Shown one piece after another: positions 8,261 through 19,024 of a DNA stretch of 64,000 nucleotides. The stretch's first letter is position 1. Each line of letters begins with the position of its first letter. The stretch covers positions 62,001-126,000 of the forward strand of contig NC_009357.1 of NCBI RefSeq assembly GCF_000092065.1. The letters run 5' to 3'. A model generated the notes under the pieces. The model had not been told where the DNA came from, did no database searches, and saw only the letters and a program-made list of their open reading frames with translations. Origin of the DNA: Ostreococcus lucimarinus CCE9901. Its lineage: Eukaryota > Chlorophyta > Mamiellophyceae > Mamiellales > Bathycoccaceae. The translations under genes were made by a program, and so were the position numbers.

Positions 8261-10229
8261 ATGGTGCCCGCATTGGCATCGCGCGCCGAAGCGCGGCACA
8301 CACCGACGCGCGCGATGCCCGCTCGCGCGCGCCGCTCGATCGAAACCTCTCGCGCGCGCGAACTCCTCCTCGCGATCGACGAATCGTTCGCGAGCCCCGA
8401 GGCCTTCGCGACCGCGCGCTTCGATCCTCGCGAAGATGCTGAATGGTAAAGGGCGTTCGCCGCGCGCGCGCGCGGCGCGAGCATTGACGACGTCGTCGCA
8501 CGCGCGCAGGCTCCTCGTGAAGCGCGCGTTCAACAGACGCGCGTTGGAGACGCACCCAGACAAAGGAGGCGACGCGGACGCGTTCCAAGCGATGTACGAG
8601 GCGTTTCAAGAGCTCAAACAAGCGTTTCTCGATGGCTTCTCGGAATTCGCGAAGTGCATCGAATCGGCGCCGGCGAAGGCGAAGGCGAAGGCGAAGGCGA
8701 AACGAACGATGGTAGACGCGCCAGAACTCATGGGTAAGCGACGGACGATTCCACCGTACGAGTTCTTTCAAACCGCCGCTGAACGAGACATTCCGTTCTG
8801 GAAAATTGAGTTGGCGGCGTCGGGCAGAGCTCGCTGCACCGGCTCGCGCAAGTCCCTCGGCAGCGTCGGTCGCTGTCGAAACACCAATGAAGGATCGAAG
8901 GTGGATCAGCCGAGAAGCGTGGGTCCCGGTCCCGGTCCCGGTCCCGGGTCATCGAGAGCGCTCGTCGCCGACGTGTTCGGAATCATCAAGAAGAACGCTG
9001 TGCGCGTGGGCTTAATGGATCCAGAATCTGGCGCGTACTGCCGATTCGTTCATTTGCGATGTTGGCGTGTGCCTCAGGCGGTGTGGTACAATCTTCCGCA
9101 GTACCCCGACGATACGACTGAGTATAGCGTCGATGAGTTCAAAAGACGCTTGGTCGATATGGACGGCGTCGTCTTCGTCGGGTTGAACAAACTTTGCGAT
9201 GAAGACATCACGCTCGTCGCCGAACACGCGATGAATCAGGAGGCGTGGGCGGCGTTCAATCAGAAGAAATATGTCGCCGCTCGAGCTGCTGGCCTTCCGT
9301 CATCGCGGGTTCAACTTCTTTCGAAAGACGAAATCAAAGTACTGCAGAAACTAATGTCGAAGGCGACGTCTTTAGTGCAAGAACCAGAGCAAGACGAACC
9401 GCTCGCCGCGGTGACGAAGCAGGAATCAAAACCGGAACCAAAACGAACGGACCACGATGAGTACGACGTCGTGACTGATGACGACGAACACGAAGATGGC
9501 TTGCAAGTGGCGCCGAATGTCGGCACCGCGATCGCCGTGCAGAAACCAAAAGAGGAGAAGCCACCACCGAAGATTTTGATTCCCGTCCCTGGCGAAAACG
9601 GCGCAATCGCCAACTCACTTCTTCGCGACAATTCCAAACCCATGACGTTCGTGCTGACGGGAATTTTTCCGGATCTCGGAGGCGATCGAATCGGTCTGAT
9701 GCAAGGCAAAGACATGGCGGAAAAGCTGATTCAGCGGTTTGGAGGCGTCGTGCGGAGCGCGGTTTCAGGCGCAACTGATGTTTTGCTCGTCGGCGAAGAG
9801 CCAGGCGTTTCGAAACTATCAGCTGCGCGCACGAAAGCGAACTGCAAAGTTCTCAATCTCGAACACATCCTCGACATGATTCACGGGCGCTCCATTGAAG
9901 GGAAACGGTTGCAAATTGAAAGATTCAGCACAGGTTTTCATGGAAATTCGTTAGCGTACGATATGACGCGAGCCGAATTGGAAGAGCTACGGACGGGAGC
10001 CAAAGCGCTTCCTTCGACGATGAAAACAGAGGAGCCACAACTTCTACCATCGTCCAAGTCGACAACGCGTAAGCGCAAAGCTCTTCCTTTGTCCACGAAA
10101 GACGAAGCGCAAAAGAATTTGACGTTACCCGCACCTGATAAGCCGCCGCGAAATAAGAAGCCAAAACGCTCGCCGAAAGCGCCCGTGCGAAGCTCGCGTC
10201 GTCTCGCCGCACTGACGAACGCCGCGTGA
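8261..10229 (+). CDS. J-domain / PARP-type finger-like / BRCT protein (two exons)
   Basis: Exons 8261..8445 and 8510..10229 (intron 8446..8509, GT...CAG, ATTGAC branch-like site) give 634 residues. The splice restores a J-domain (helix II with HPD at 77-79 followed by KGGDADAF). Next comes an Ala-Lys run and a region like a PARP-type zinc finger (WKIELAASGRARC, then C239-x3-H243-x2-C246), but the expected first C-x2-C is only C171-T-G-S. A Gly-Pro repeat sits inside it. An acidic linker leads to a BRCT domain at about 437-527 (MTFVLTGIF, GGVVRSAVSGATDVLLVG) of the RFC1/LigA type. The tail is Lys-rich and NLS-like. A nuclear DNA-repair role is inferred. Confidence 0.72.
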
Positions 10230-10303
10230 GAAGTTCATCACATGATATGATTGCCTCGTTCGCTACGAATCAATGTGTAATTTACAAATGTCTCTCTATT
10301 TAG

Positions 10304-12145
10304 CTACCACGCATCAAAGTTGCCGAAACCGCCCGTCTTCGCCTTCTTCGGCGGCGGCGCGCTCGCAGCCGGCGCACTCGTGGATGCCGAGGCGACGTAT
10401 TTTCCCACGCCATCGGATGCTTTAGCCGCTGGTAATGCCGAGGCGTCCTTCGCTAGCGCTGCCGCGGGATCACTCCACCACGACCCGCGCTGACCTTGAC
10501 CGGTGCCATTCTTGACGTCTGCCGCCTTGGCTTTGGCTTCCGCTTCTGCGCGTTCCTTCTTGTCGTCTTCTTCGCGCAGTTCGTCGTATGGATTGGTGAA
10601 AATCGTGCATGAAGTGATTTTAATCGTCTTCAAAGGACGATCGGCGGCGTCGCATTCAACCTCTTCGATACGCGCGAGAGTTTCCATCCCGCCCACGACG
10701 CGTCCGAACACCGTGTGCTTGTTGTCCAAATGCGGCGCAGCATTGTACGTGATGAAAAATTGCGAACCATTCGTGTTCTTGCCGCTGTTTGCCATGCTCA
10801 ACACGCCGCGTTCGTCGTGTCTATGAGGGTTGCCCTTGATTTCATCCGCAAACTTCTCGCCCCATATGCAGTGTCCGCCTCTTCCAGTGCCCGTGGGATC
10901 GCCACCCTGAAGCATGAATCTTTTAATGCTTCGGTGAAACTTGACTCCGTCGTAAAATCCCTTTTCTGCGAGCGTGATGAAATTTTCGCACGTTCTCGGC
11001 GTCTTGTCGCAATGCAGCTCGATGTTCAAATCACCAAAGTTTGTGTGTAATCGAACGTATCCCTTCTTCGTCGGATTGTACCACACGATTTCCTCGGCGC
11101 GATGGTTCTTTGTGTGCGCCTCCATCGTCGTCGACGTGAACCCCATCGCACTGTGCCCAGTCGTGCGCATGTCGTTCGTTTTCGTCTTAAGAGTTACGAG
11201 ATACGGCGCCATTTCCGCCCGCCTTTTCGCCTTTTCCTTCTCCGTGCGTGTATCCAGGTCCACTCGTCCCGTCTCGTTTGTGTCCCAGGTGGAAGAACCG
11301 GGCTTGAACGTAATGTTATCCACCGGCGCCACGTACGCGGGTCCTCGCAGCAAGTGACTGTTGTCGACTGTGTCTGGCTTGGTTTCGATCCCGTGCTTCT
11401 TATTCTCCTCCGCATCTTTAGCCTTGGCGAGATTTAAAACCTCCTGCGCCTGCGCCGCCGCCGAACTCCCGCCTCGCGCGCCGATTTTTGCCGCCTCCTC
11501 GCTCCCGAGCGACGCCAACACACGACGCATGTCTTCGCTCACCTGCGTCTTGTTGATGCTTCCATCGTCTCCTTGTCCTTCTTTCCCCAATCCCTTCACG
11601 TCTAACCCGCGTTTCACGTGATCAAAGTTATCCAACGTTCGCGCCTTCAAATCCAACGGGTCCTGCAGCGTCACCACGTCGCTTCTCTTAAACGCCTCAT
11701 CCGTCAACAAATCCTTCCAGTTCTTCGTCTTAAAGCACAACTCTTCGATCGCATCGGTGCAATACACGTTTCCAGTCGTCTTCACCGCGCATATCCGCGT
11801 CGCGTCCGTAAACGTCTTATTCAGCACCGGGCACTCGTACTCGCCGTCTTTATTCTTGTACCAATTCAACCGCACCAAATCCTTCACCGCCAGCGCCTCA
11901 CCGCTCACGGGGTGCTTCTTATGTTTCATCACGTACGGCACCGCGTTCGAGATGTCCATCACCGTCCCATCCGGCGCGCACACCGCGTTTTTAAACGGCA
12001 GAAACGAGATTGCGCAGCAGTGAAACGGCAATCGTCGAAACGGCGCGTCCGCGCCGCGATCCCTCCCACCGCCGCCGCCCTCGGCCGCCCACTCGCTCGC
12101 GGTGACGTACCCTCGGTCCTTCTTCGCCGTCTTGTTCCGTCCCAT
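10304..12145 (-). CDS. PPIL2: U-box cyclophilin PPIL2 (CYC4/PUB49 type)
   Basis: 613 residues, single exon. It has an N-terminal MGRNKTAKKDRGYVTASEW signature, a U-box-like domain (about 36-110: LPFHCCAISF ... DGTVMDISN), a linker, and a cyclophilin domain at about 365-520 with FHRSIKRFMLQGGD and NTNGSQFFI. The cyclophilin-A tryptophan is replaced by His (AAPHLDNKH), as expected for weakly active PPIL2 forms. The family associates with the spliceosome and has ubiquitin-ligase features. The C-terminus carries the WWSDPAAA motif and ends GFGNFDAW. It is divergent from SmD3 (95 bp), another spliceosomal gene. Confidence 0.93.
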   Translation of the reverse strand: MGRNKTAKKDRGYVTASEWAAEGGGGGRDRGADAPFRRLPFHCCAISFLPFKNAVCAPDGTVMDISNAVPYVMKHKKHPVSGEALAVKDLVRLNWYKNKDGEYECPVLNKTFTDATRICAVKTTGNVYCTDAIEELCFKTKNWKDLLTDEAFKRSDVVTLQDPLDLKARTLDNFDHVKRGLDVKGLGKEGQGDDGSINKTQVSEDMRRVLASLGSEEAAKIGARGGSSAAAQAQEVLNLAKAKDAEENKKHGIETKPDTVDNSHLLRGPAYVAPVDNITFKPGSSTWDTNETGRVDLDTRTEKEKAKRRAEMAPYLVTLKTKTNDMRTTGHSAMGFTSTTMEAHTKNHRAEEIVWYNPTKKGYVRLHTNFGDLNIELHCDKTPRTCENFITLAEKGFYDGVKFHRSIKRFMLQGGDPTGTGRGGHCIWGEKFADEIKGNPHRHDERGVLSMANSGKNTNGSQFFITYNAAPHLDNKHTVFGRVVGGMETLARIEEVECDAADRPLKTIKITSCTIFTNPYDELREEDDKKERAEAEAKAKAADVKNGTGQGQRGSWWSDPAAALAKDASALPAAKASDGVGKYVASASTSAPAASAPPPKKAKTGGFGNFDAW

Positions 12146-12240
12146 CGTCGGCGCGTCGCGTTTTCACGCCGCTCGTCGCTCGCCGCCGCCGCACTCATCG
12201 ACGACGACGACGTCGCGAGAATCGCGCGACGCGAGCCGCG

Positions 12241-12848
12241 ATGGTGGGGCTCGGCAAGGGCGTCGGCGTGCCGGTGAAGCTGCTGCACGAGAGCGAGGGA
12301 CACGTCGTGACGGTGCGTTCGCTCGACGTCGATGCGCGACGACGACGTTCGATGCGCGATTGCGCGATGTTTTCGAGGAATGCGCGCGCGCGCGACGCGC
12401 GACGGCGACGCGCGCGACGCCGCGACGCGCGGGCGGCGTCGATCGACGCGCGCGCGGGCGAGACGCGCGAACGACGCGCGAGAAGCGCGCGCGGGCGAGG
12501 ATCGCGAGGGGGAGGAATCAACCCTAACGCCTCGAACGCGCGCGAAGGACGGTTTCGCGAAGACGAGGAAAGCGACTGACGACGACGCGCGGTTCGCGAA
12601 CGATGACGCAGGTGGAGCTTAAGACTGGGGAAACGTACCGAGGGCAGCTCGTGGAGAGCGAGGATAATTGGAATTGTCAAATGACGGATGTCACGCACGT
12701 CGGTCGCGACGGGAAGGAGAGTAAGATGGAACACGTGTACATTCGTGGGTCGAAAGTGCGAATGATGGTGATTCCGGACATGCTGAAGCACGCGCCGATG
12801 TTCAAGAGAATCGATCCGAAGTTTGATCCGAAGGGCGGGAAGAAGTAG
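12241..12848 (+). CDS. SMD3: Spliceosomal Sm protein D3 (two exons)
   Basis: Exons 12241..12312 and 12612..12848, intron 12313..12611 (GTGCG donor, CTGAC sites, GCAG acceptor, phase 0), encode 102 residues. Exon 1 gives [18 protein letters not shown] and exon 2 resumes [11 protein letters not shown], restoring the Sm1 motif. The Sm2 motif is [20 protein letters not shown]. SmD3 is a core ring subunit of U1, U2, U4 and U5 snRNPs. The usual Arg/Gly-rich tail is absent: the protein stops soon after the fold at FDPKGGKK. The intron is one of the longest seen in the window. Confidence 0.93.
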
Positions 12849-12915
12849 GCGATGCGGCGGCGTTTGTTTTTAATAAAGAATTCCGTGTACAAGACGAGAC
12901 GCGCGGCGAGCCGCG

Positions 12916-13854
12916 CTATTTGCCAAATCTTTGCGCAGTCTTCGCGTACTTGTCTATGACTCGCGCGAGATCGCGACGACTAAATCTATCTAATGATTCC
13001 TCGTGGAACAACTCCGCGGCGTGCAGTTGCCACGGTGGGTAGCCCTGAAGATGAAACGTCGCGCCGAAGACGACGGCGACGTCGGCGGGCGGAAGGAAAG
13101 TCCCTCGCTCGCGCATCCAACGCTCCAAACGCACGACGTCGGGTTTATATTTGAACTTTGCCCACTCCACGCCGTCACCATCCCGCGCGCTCGCGATGGC
13201 ACCCTCGAGCGAATCGTCGCCTTCATCTAATTCCGCGTGTCTCGCCGCGTCCAGCAGCGCCGCGCACGCGTCCCTCGGTCCCAACGCGTCGACATCGATC
13301 GACGCCTCCCCGCGCCCCGCGCTCGCCCCACGCGCGCACTCTCGAATCTTACCACCGTCATCGGCGTCCACGACGCGCAAGACGTACCCCACGCCCTCGC
13401 GATCTCGCCTCGAGGTCTCCAGCGCCTCGCGCAGCGCCTCGATTCCGCGCGTCGTCGTCGCGCGTCCGCCGCCATCGTACACGCTCACGCGTTCCACCCC
13501 ACACCGCGCGCACCACCGCGCGACGTTCACCGCGCGTTCGACGAACCTCTCCAGATCGCCGTCTCCCTCTCCACACGTCGCGATCACGCTCAGCGTCCTC
13601 GGCGGTCGTCTCGGCGCGTCGCCGCCCAACCCTTCGTATCCGCCCACCCTTCGTCGCAGCTCCGCGTTCATCGCGCGCATCGCGTGCCGCAGCCCTCGCC
13701 GCGGTTCGAATCGTTCGCATCCCAGCGCGCGAAACGTCGCGTCGACGACGCGTCGCGCCCACGCGCGCGCGACGAAGAACCAGTGCGTGCACGCGAGCAA
13801 CCACTCGTGCGCCGCGCGCGTCGCCGCGCGCGCCTCGCTCGCGCGCGCGCGCAT
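12916..13854 (-). CDS. NUS1: NUS1/NgBR subunit of cis-prenyltransferase
   Basis: 312 residues from the ATG at 13854; longer starts are possible upstream in a basic low-complexity stretch. The C-terminal part has the undecaprenyl-diphosphate-synthase fold without catalytic residues, and ends with VVFGATFHLQGYPPWQLHAAE and the RxG-type terminus AQRFGK, as in Nus1/NgBR/LEW1. These proteins pair with a catalytic subunit to make dolichol on the ER. One hydrophobic segment near the N-terminus (HEWLLACTHWFFVARAW) fits an ER anchor. Divergent from the BCCT gene. Confidence 0.83.
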   Translation of the reverse strand: MRARASEARAATRAAHEWLLACTHWFFVARAWARRVVDATFRALGCERFEPRRGLRHAMRAMNAELRRRVGGYEGLGGDAPRRPPRTLSVIATCGEGDGDLERFVERAVNVARWCARCGVERVSVYDGGGRATTTRGIEALREALETSRRDREGVGYVLRVVDADDGGKIRECARGASAGRGEASIDVDALGPRDACAALLDAARHAELDEGDDSLEGAIASARDGDGVEWAKFKYKPDVVRLERWMRERGTFLPPADVAVVFGATFHLQGYPPWQLHAAELFHEESLDRFSRRDLARVIDKYAKTAQRFGK

Positions 13855-14002
13855 GCGTCGTCGCGTCGCGCGTCGTCGCGCGTCGCGCGTCGTCGCGCTC
13901 GCGGCGCGCGCCGCGCGAGGCGCGTTCTGACGCCGTCGATGCGTCGACGCGTCAAAAAAGTGCCATCGAACGAATCGTCGCGCCAGACCGACGCGCGCCG
14001 GC

Positions 14003-16671
14003 ATGTTCGGCGACGCGGTCGCGGTGAGCGGCGCGATCGATCCGACCGCGACGATCGGCGCGCGCGCGGCGCGGGCGAACGCGCGAGACGGGACGGAAGG
14101 GACAAAACTTGAGCTCCCGCGATTGGATGATTTTCGCGACGAAGAGAGCGCGCGGCGGTTCACGCGCGCGAACCGATGGTTGAGCGTGGACTTGCTGGCG
14201 TTTCCGGTGCGTGGGCGCTCGGCGGTGCGACGTCGCGCGCGAACGAAGGCGAAAGAGGTGGACGAAGGAAGGAAGACGACGGATGGATGGATGCAATCGG
14301 CAATCGAGGTTGTTACAGAGCGCGAAGAAGGGGGGGACGAGCGCGAGAACGACGACTGACGAAACGGTGCGCGACGCGATAGGTGGTGCGAATAAATTGG
14401 GTGGTGGCGCTCATGGCGACGACGACGCTGTGGGGATTCACGATCGGCGTGTTGTCTCGTGAAGAGGCGGCGGAGGAATTTTTCGGCAAGGCGACGCTTT
14501 GGATTTCCAACAACTTTACGTGGTTTTACACCTTGACGCAGAACGCGTGGATTTTCGTGGTGATTTTCGTGCTGTTTCGGAAAAGGTACGCAAACATCAA
14601 GCTCGGACAGCCGGATGATAGGCCTGATTATTCCGATCTCGTGTGGTTCACGTTGATTTTCACCACGGGGCTCGGGACGGGGATATTTTACTTTGGAGTG
14701 AGCGAGCCGATGTACTACTATCGTGATGATTCCAAACTTTTAGGAACAGCAACCAACTATATAGCGAAGATCCCGTTCATGAACGATGATCAAAGGGCGA
14801 ACATGGCGATGTTTGTCACTTTTTTGCATTGGGGTTTGCACGGTTGGGCGACGTACATCTTGGTCGCGCTGACGCTCGGCGTCGTGCATTACCGACTGGG
14901 CAGGCCGCTGACGCTTCGCAGTGCGTTTTATCCCATCGTAGGCGATTACGTCAACGGGCTGTTCGGCGACTTGATTGACTCGATGTCCATCGCTTGTACG
15001 ACGTTTGGGTTGTGCACGTCGCTCGGTTTGGGGGCGAGCAGTATCAATACCATCTTGCACCGCATGAGCGCTTCGATTCCTGACGACGACGACAACACGA
15101 AGTCGGCCATCATTTGGGGCATCACCGCGCTCACTACGGGTGCACTCGTAAGCGGGCTCCACCGCGGGGTTATCACTTTCGCCATTGTCGCCTTCTCAAT
15201 TCTACTTGCGCTGATTATGATTTTGTTCATGCTTGACAACACGTGGTACCTTGCAAATTCGTTTACGCAGCAAATCGGAACATACTTGCAGTACGTGATT
15301 CTCGGCGGATTCGACAATGACGCCATAGCGCAGCTGAACATAGAGTTTACGCAGAACGACACGCACTTGTGGGGTGCGCAAGGGATAAAACAATTAGTGG
15401 AAACGGCCTTGAACAAGACGCTTGCCGATCCGACGACGTATTACTCGAGCTCGCCGACTTCGTTCATGGATACGTGGACGGTATTTTACTGGGCTTGGTG
15501 GATCACTTGGGCGCCGTTCGTAGGAATGTTTTACGCTAAAATTTCACGTGGTCGCACCATAAGATCGCTTATTCTGGTCGGTATGTTTGCGCCGATGTTT
15601 TTGGGTTTCTTTGCTATTTCCGTCCTCGGATCGCTTGGTATTCGAATGCAACGCATCGCGGAATTGGCGCTCGGCGCTGCACCAGATTGGCAGAAAGGAG
15701 TTGTGAACTGCGGTGCCCTCGGGTATTTAGAAAACACACCCGTGAGTGCGGACGCAAAAAAGTTGGCCTCGGAGCTCGGAGTCTACGCCTTGGCGTGTCG
15801 AAAATCGACGGATAGAATTTTGGACATTCTTGAGCCTTACAAAAACTTGACGACGCTTTTACAAACCTTAGTTCTTTTGGGTGTGATTTTGTTCTTCGTC
15901 ACCTCTGCGGATGCGGGCGCGTTCGTGGACGACAAAATCGCCGCGAACGGCATGGAAAATCCTCCTGTTCTTCAAAAGGTGTGGTGGAGCATCACGCAAG
16001 GCGCCACCGCGCAGGCGTTGCTAAGCTCCACTAAAAACGGTTTGTCCACGCTTCAATCGGTGAGCATTTGTGCCGCTCTGCCGTACACGTTCGCGCTGAA
16101 TTACATGTGTGTAGCACTCTTTCGCGCTATGGACGAAACGAATGAGGATCCAACATACATGAAAATGCGGAAAGGTTTCAGCACATCCATCGTCGACGTG
16201 TTTGAGAATTTCCACAAGGCTGACGGAACGATGGCGACGAAACAAGCGTCGACAAAGGATCGCTTGCTGTTACTATTGCGCACAATTTTAAATCCGAGAA
16301 GGTCCTTAACGACGGCGGGCTTGGAACTCTTCAAGCCTCTCAGGCTGAGCGTGTTAAGTTTCGGTTACGGGCTGGTGCATCTTTTGTGGATCTTGCTCCT
16401 CGCGTTGTCGCCGTTGGACAAAGGCACGCACACGTTGGCGTGGTTGATGTACTTGATTTTCACATCAATCACGGCGGCCGTGCGTTATAATCTTAGGAAA
16501 AAGTGGTACATCATCGGTAACTTGATGGATGACTTTTTCGTGTGCTTTTTCTTTTATCCATTCGCGTTGGCGCAAATGCAGCTAGAGGTCGAGAGTCACA
16601 CGGGACGCGCCGTCGAGCACGGAAGAGCCAACTTTGTTCCGGCAAACACGATGAAAGCCGCCGACGACTAG
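14003..16671 (+). CDS. BCCT-family betaine/choline/carnitine-type transporter (two exons)
   Basis: Exons 14003..14206 and 14383..16671, intron 14207..14382 (GTGCGT donor, ACTGAC branch, ATAG acceptor, phase 0), give 830 residues. It has about 12 membrane helices with BCCT signatures: TGLGTGIFYFGVSEPMYYY, HWGLHGWATYILVALTL, WAWWITWAPFVGMF and FFVTSADAGAF. BCCT carriers move quaternary ammonium or sulfonium osmolytes with Na+ or H+. In a marine alga glycine betaine or DMSP would be plausible, but the substrate cannot be read here. The hydrophilic N-terminus (about 60 residues) comes from exon 1. There is an insertion of about 60 residues between helices (NDTHLWGAQG) and a long polar C-terminal loop. 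Confidence 0.9.
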
Positions 16672-16745
16672 TCATCGTGCAGCGCCACTTTGTAAAATTA
16701 TGCTGCAAACAAATAATATGTGTAACTACATCGTTCCGGTACAAT

Positions 16746-18671
16746 TTAAGCAGCGACGGAGACCCGACGCGACGACCTGCTTGGCGTTCGAGACGGGGTC
16801 TTTTTCGGCGTACGAGACGGGGTCTTTTTCGGCGTTCGAGACGGGCTCTTTTTCGGCGTTCGCGATGTCGCCGACTTGTTAGATATCTTTCGCGCGGGAG
16901 TTCGCGCACGCGCCGCAACTTTCGCCTTGACGTCCGCCGAACTTCCCCAGTTGGCGGCGTAAATGTCGTTGAACTGTTCCTGGCACATGTGCACGAAATA
17001 CATCGCGCAGTGCACTGGAATGGCGTACGGCAGCGCGGCGCGGAAACCCGCCATTTTGTGGAAACCCAGAAGTCCGACCATACTGCCAATGATCATCGGA
17101 TGCGGCACCACGTTGTAAGGGAACCCGTGCACGAAGTTGGGTTTGACTTTTCCGAGTTCGACGCCAAAGTACGTCTGGTCGATGCCCAGCGCCACCGTGG
17201 CGGCGGTGCTCAGACCGTATCCACACACGATCATCGCGATGGAGACGATGTCAAACTCGAAATGCTTCAGGTACGTCAGCCCGAGATGGGTCAAAGCCAG
17301 CGATTTCCAAAACATCACGTTGCGCTTGAACATCCCAAAGTTGATTCCCTCGCGCACGTGATAGGTGGCGATGTACATGCAATAGTGCGTGTACGACGTG
17401 ACGGCGAAGAAAAAATACGGGTGAATGTACTTGCCCGCGGCGTAAATCGCAGCAACGCTTGCGATGTTATTGATGCCAGCGTATTTGGATACGAGAAATG
17501 CACCATTAGTGACGGCGAGGACCATGAACGCCATAAATCTCCAGAAACCAGTCGGCTTGATGGTGTTCAAAAACAGCTTGCGCGCGACGGTGTTGTACAT
17601 CACGGACAAGTGTAACAGCGCCTCGCCGAACGGTCCAAAGCACTTGGGATAGACGCAGTAATGTAACTTCATGGTAATGCGTCGATCGGGATTCGCCACC
17701 GGTCGATCAGCGATGACGTGGATCTCGCGATGGAAATCAAAGCCGACGACGTCGCCGTCGGATAAGCACCCGCCGCTTCCTTCTTGGGTGAAAATAGTTT
17801 CAACCTTGACGTTTTCATTCACCGCGAGCATGCAGCGGTACAAGAAGCAGAACGGATACACCGCCCACGGGCCATCGATGTGTTCCATGTAAAATACCGT
17901 GTCGGAATTATTGTTGTGATGGGACGAGGCGACGTAAATCTCATTCATCCCGTACACGGGTTTGACGACCCACGCGTCCGGGCGGAAGCGCTCGGCAAAC
18001 ATCTTCTCCACCGGCGCCGAGTGCGCGATGTGCGTGAACGCGTCTTTCTCCTTCGGAGCCAATCGCGTGTGCCACCAGTGCGCGGTGCAACTGCGATCCG
18101 GGTCCTCCTCGGTGACGAAGCGTTCGATGGTTTTCATCGCCGCCCGATCCTCCGCACTCGTCAGCTTTCCCCGCACCACGTAATTATGCGCCACGATCCA
18201 CGACAAGAAGCTCTCGTCCATGTGCATCACCGCGTCCAGGCACAGCGGCAGCAAATAAAACGTGTGTTCGACGAGCAGCGCCGGCCAATTCGTAAACTTC
18301 ATGTACGACGCCTGATACGTCTTCTCCCCCGTCGCCGCGTGCGCCGCCTCCTGCCCCGCGTACGCCGCCGCGAACACCCCCATCATCCCCCACATCGTCA
18401 TCCCGCTCGCGCACATCGCCCCCGCCGCGCGCGCGATCATCGCCCACGCCACCGTCGTCGCCACTTTCACTCCCTCGCCCGCGTTCGTCGCCATCGTCGC
18501 CGCCGCGTACGCCCAAAACGCGCCTCGCGCGCTCGCCGCGCCCCATCGCGTCTCCAGCATCGCCATCGCGCTCGCCATCGCCACCGGCGTCGTCACCAGG
18601 TGCAGCGCGACGTTGAACGAGTTCGAGTGGTACCTTCGGAACTCCGTCGCCGTCGCCGCGAACGTCTTCAT
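16746..18671 (-). CDS. Polytopic membrane protein: Mpo1-like N-part, PEMT-like C-part
   Basis: 641 residues, single exon. The N-terminal part (YHSNSFNVALHLVTTPVAM ... GQEAAHA) resembles the DUF962/Mpo1 layout. A central soluble region has no family I recognise (GPWAVYPFCFLYRCML, FDFHREIHVIAD, MKLHYCVYPKCFGPFGEA). The C-terminal membrane part resembles phospholipid N-methyltransferases (QTYFGVELGK, HGFPYNVVPHPMIIGSMVG). The tail is basic with repeated RTPKK(T/S)PS units, encoded by a short tandem repeat. A role in lipid methylation or remodelling is inferred, not shown. It converges on the BCCT gene with 74 bp between them. Confidence 0.6.
   Translation of the reverse strand: MKTFAATATEFRRYHSNSFNVALHLVTTPVAMASAMAMLETRWGAASARGAFWAYAAATMATNAGEGVKVATTVAWAMIARAAGAMCASGMTMWGMMGVFAAAYAGQEAAHAATGEKTYQASYMKFTNWPALLVEHTFYLLPLCLDAVMHMDESFLSWIVAHNYVVRGKLTSAEDRAAMKTIERFVTEEDPDRSCTAHWWHTRLAPKEKDAFTHIAHSAPVEKMFAERFRPDAWVVKPVYGMNEIYVASSHHNNNSDTVFYMEHIDGPWAVYPFCFLYRCMLAVNENVKVETIFTQEGSGGCLSDGDVVGFDFHREIHVIADRPVANPDRRITMKLHYCVYPKCFGPFGEALLHLSVMYNTVARKLFLNTIKPTGFWRFMAFMVLAVTNGAFLVSKYAGINNIASVAAIYAAGKYIHPYFFFAVTSYTHYCMYIATYHVREGINFGMFKRNVMFWKSLALTHLGLTYLKHFEFDIVSIAMIVCGYGLSTAATVALGIDQTYFGVELGKVKPNFVHGFPYNVVPHPMIIGSMVGLLGFHKMAGFRAALPYAIPVHCAMYFVHMCQEQFNDIYAANWGSSADVKAKVAARARTPARKISNKSATSRTPKKSPSRTPKKTPSRTPKKTPSRTPSRSSRRVSVAA
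16776..16870. repeat. Short imperfect tandem repeat encoding RTPKK(T/S)PS tail
   Basis: Roughly 27-30-bp imperfect units, each containing GAGACGGG and TCTTTTTCGGCG, repeat three to four times. On the minus strand they encode the Thr/Pro/Lys/Ser-rich C-terminal tail of the PEMT-like membrane protein. The unit fits whole codons, so copy-number change would keep the frame. Confidence 0.75.
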
Positions 18672-19024
18672 GGCGTCTTCGCGTTCGCGTTCGCGTTCGC
18701 GAGCGATCGTTTTCGCGCGATGAATATTCCAGTCGCGTCGACGCGCGCGCGGATCCAGCGCGCGCGCGAGCGCTCGCGGCGCGGCGTCGCGCGGTCGGCG
18801 TTCGCTCGCCGTTCGCTCGGCGTTCGCTCGCGCGTCGCGGAGTGGCGAAAAACGCGACGCGATTCGGATCGAAAAATCGCATCGTGACGTGGTCGAGCGC
18901 GGGGCGACGACGCGTCGGAGCCGAGGCGCGCGGATGATTGATTACAAGCGAACGCGCGCGCGCGAACGCGACGGCGCGCGCGTCGAAGCGTCGCACGCGC
19001 GCGCGTCGAACGATGGACGCGCGT
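18672..19024. other. 353-bp gap: 5' region of PEMT-like gene and 3' region of coiled-coil gene
   Basis: No gene supported. Both neighbours are on the minus strand, so this holds the promoter and leader of the 18671 gene and the 3' end of the 19025 gene. It contains short direct repeats: GTTCGC units near 18680-18700 and GTTCGCTCG units near 18798-18830. Open frames here are Arg/Ala-rich shadows without domain content. Confidence 0.6.
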
